Assembly: GCA_031002005.1 (NCBI GenBank)
Contig: CM061919.1
Location: 177,365,121-177,429,120 of the forward strand
DNA from: Vandiemenella viatica
Lineage: Eukaryota; Arthropoda; Insecta; Orthoptera; Morabidae
Direction: 5' to 3'
Length of the DNA: 64,000 bases
Shown here one piece after another: positions 63,147 to 64,000 of the stretch (within the stretch, counting starts at the first letter, position 1; each line of letters begins with the position of its first letter). Position numbers and translations under genes: made by a program. Below the pieces are notes generated by a model, which worked only from the letters and a program-made list of their open reading frames with translations, did not search any database and was not told the origin of the DNA.

Positions 63147-63590
63147 GTCTACGCCATTCTTCTTAACTAGTTCTCGTAGTGGTTTCTCCAGACGTCGGAC
63201 ATTGTAACTGCCTCTGACCAGTATACCTTCTCCAGGAGCTGCTCGTGGTTTGTGCAAGTTGCTCCCTGCTGCGATTCTGGGATATTCACACTTGAATCTT
63301 CATTCTCCTGCAAAACTGAAAATACATTACTTAAGGGCAACATATAATTTTCCAGACGGTGATTTCGGAACGTCGATGTCTTTCTACGATCCACACGTTG
63401 CCAGGAGTTTTCTGAAAGAGGTACACGATCATCCACGCTATCAAATATTGGCAGTTCTGTTTCACCAGCTTCGGGAGTTTCCCCAACACAACGCCGTTAT
63501 TAGTCTAGGATGTTCCATAGCTGCGCGTGAAGAGGTGCCATAGTAGTTAAAATCTCTTCCAGAGTCTGACGCCTACTGAAACACATTCCA
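63147..63590 (-). pseudogene. LINE ORF1, N-terminal part
   Basis: The minus strand reads VDDRVPLSENSWQRVDRRKT, LENYMLPLSNVFSVLQENED and LEKVYWSEAVTMSDVWRNHY, an open 89-codon segment leading to the hAT target site. Its frame continues across the insertion into the esterase-like half at 61,452. The function of this region is unknown; it is only recognised by position. The LINE's 5' end is probably near 63,600. Confidence 0.6.
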
Positions 63591-63599
63591 CATGTCATA

Positions 63600-64000
63600 C
63601 CTCCTGAAACAGCCGAAATTCTACACGAGAGGAGTTCTCTACTAAACAGAAAATATTGAGAGATAAAAACAAATATAATCTAACACACTTTAAATCGATT
63701 AAATACAGATAGCGGCAACTGCTCTTTACAGCGGCTGAAGTTCAACTAACTAAATAAGTAATATTCAGATATAAGAAAAAATGCTATCTATCACACTTTA
63801 GCTCAAAATTCCACTGTTTTGCAACGGAGAAATTCGATCTTGACCATTTTCAACGTTTATCTTGTTTTGTTCAATTTTTCGATTTGGATGGAGTATTAAA
63901 TTTGATTAATCGTTTCCCGATTTTTTCTGTCATATCTTTCACTTATGATAGCCTGACGTATTGTTTGTGGTTTTCACTTGGCCAGTTTATCTTTGGTTTA
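63600..64000. other. no recognisable feature
   Basis: AT-rich DNA to the end of the window. Confidence 0.4.

Overview
The window is animal nuclear DNA, almost entirely transposon-derived and AT-rich, with no operons, rRNA or bacterial features. The repeat types point to a large, repeat-bloated insect genome, most likely polyneopteran (orthopteroid). They include several tRNA-headed SINE families, Tc1/mariner, hAT, Harbinger-like and Helitron-like DNA elements, APE-type LINEs with an esterase-like ORF1, and Penelope-like elements. The placement rests on repeat style recalled from such genomes and could not be tested by alignment.

Layout. 0-3 kb: a candidate first coding exon (possibly cytochrome b5-like) and a near-perfect 1.43-kb palindrome made of two copies of half a Tc1-type element. 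4.5-13 kb: a LINE reverse transcriptase relic, two fold-back elements, a decayed mariner and SINEs. 13.4-18.2 kb: SINEs, a 1-kb inverted repeat with hammerhead-like ends, and a LINE carrying a nested SINE. 19-30 kb: SINEs, a hAT MITE with an exact 8-bp target duplication, a deleted mariner, and a long stretch with little recognisable content. 30-31.7 kb: a 5'-truncated Penelope-like element with a GIY-YIG endonuclease and inverted terminal arms that both carry hammerhead ribozyme motifs. 32.7-38.9 kb: another deleted mariner, a non-autonomous Helitron, a hAT MITE and SINEs. 40.7-47.4 kb: a LINE relic, a ~165-bp satellite array split by a SINE, and a Tc1 relic. 47.7-59.1 kb: five copies of a G-rich Harbinger-like MITE, GC-rich promoter-like patches, a Tc1 N-terminal relic, a LINE 3' end and SINEs. 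59.3-63.6 kb: one LINE (esterase-like ORF1, APE endonuclease, reverse transcriptase) interrupted by a 1.7-kb non-autonomous hAT that itself carries a SINE.

No complete autonomous element was found: every transposase or reverse transcriptase is truncated, frameshifted or internally deleted. Host gene content is limited to a few weakly supported exon or promoter candidates (1.2 kb, 27.6 kb, 47.85 kb, 49.6 kb, 58.5 kb). The window may be one large intron or intergenic tract. The most notable biology is the pair of Penelope-type inverted structures with hammerhead ribozyme motifs, the Tc1 palindrome, and the nested insertions that allow relative dating.
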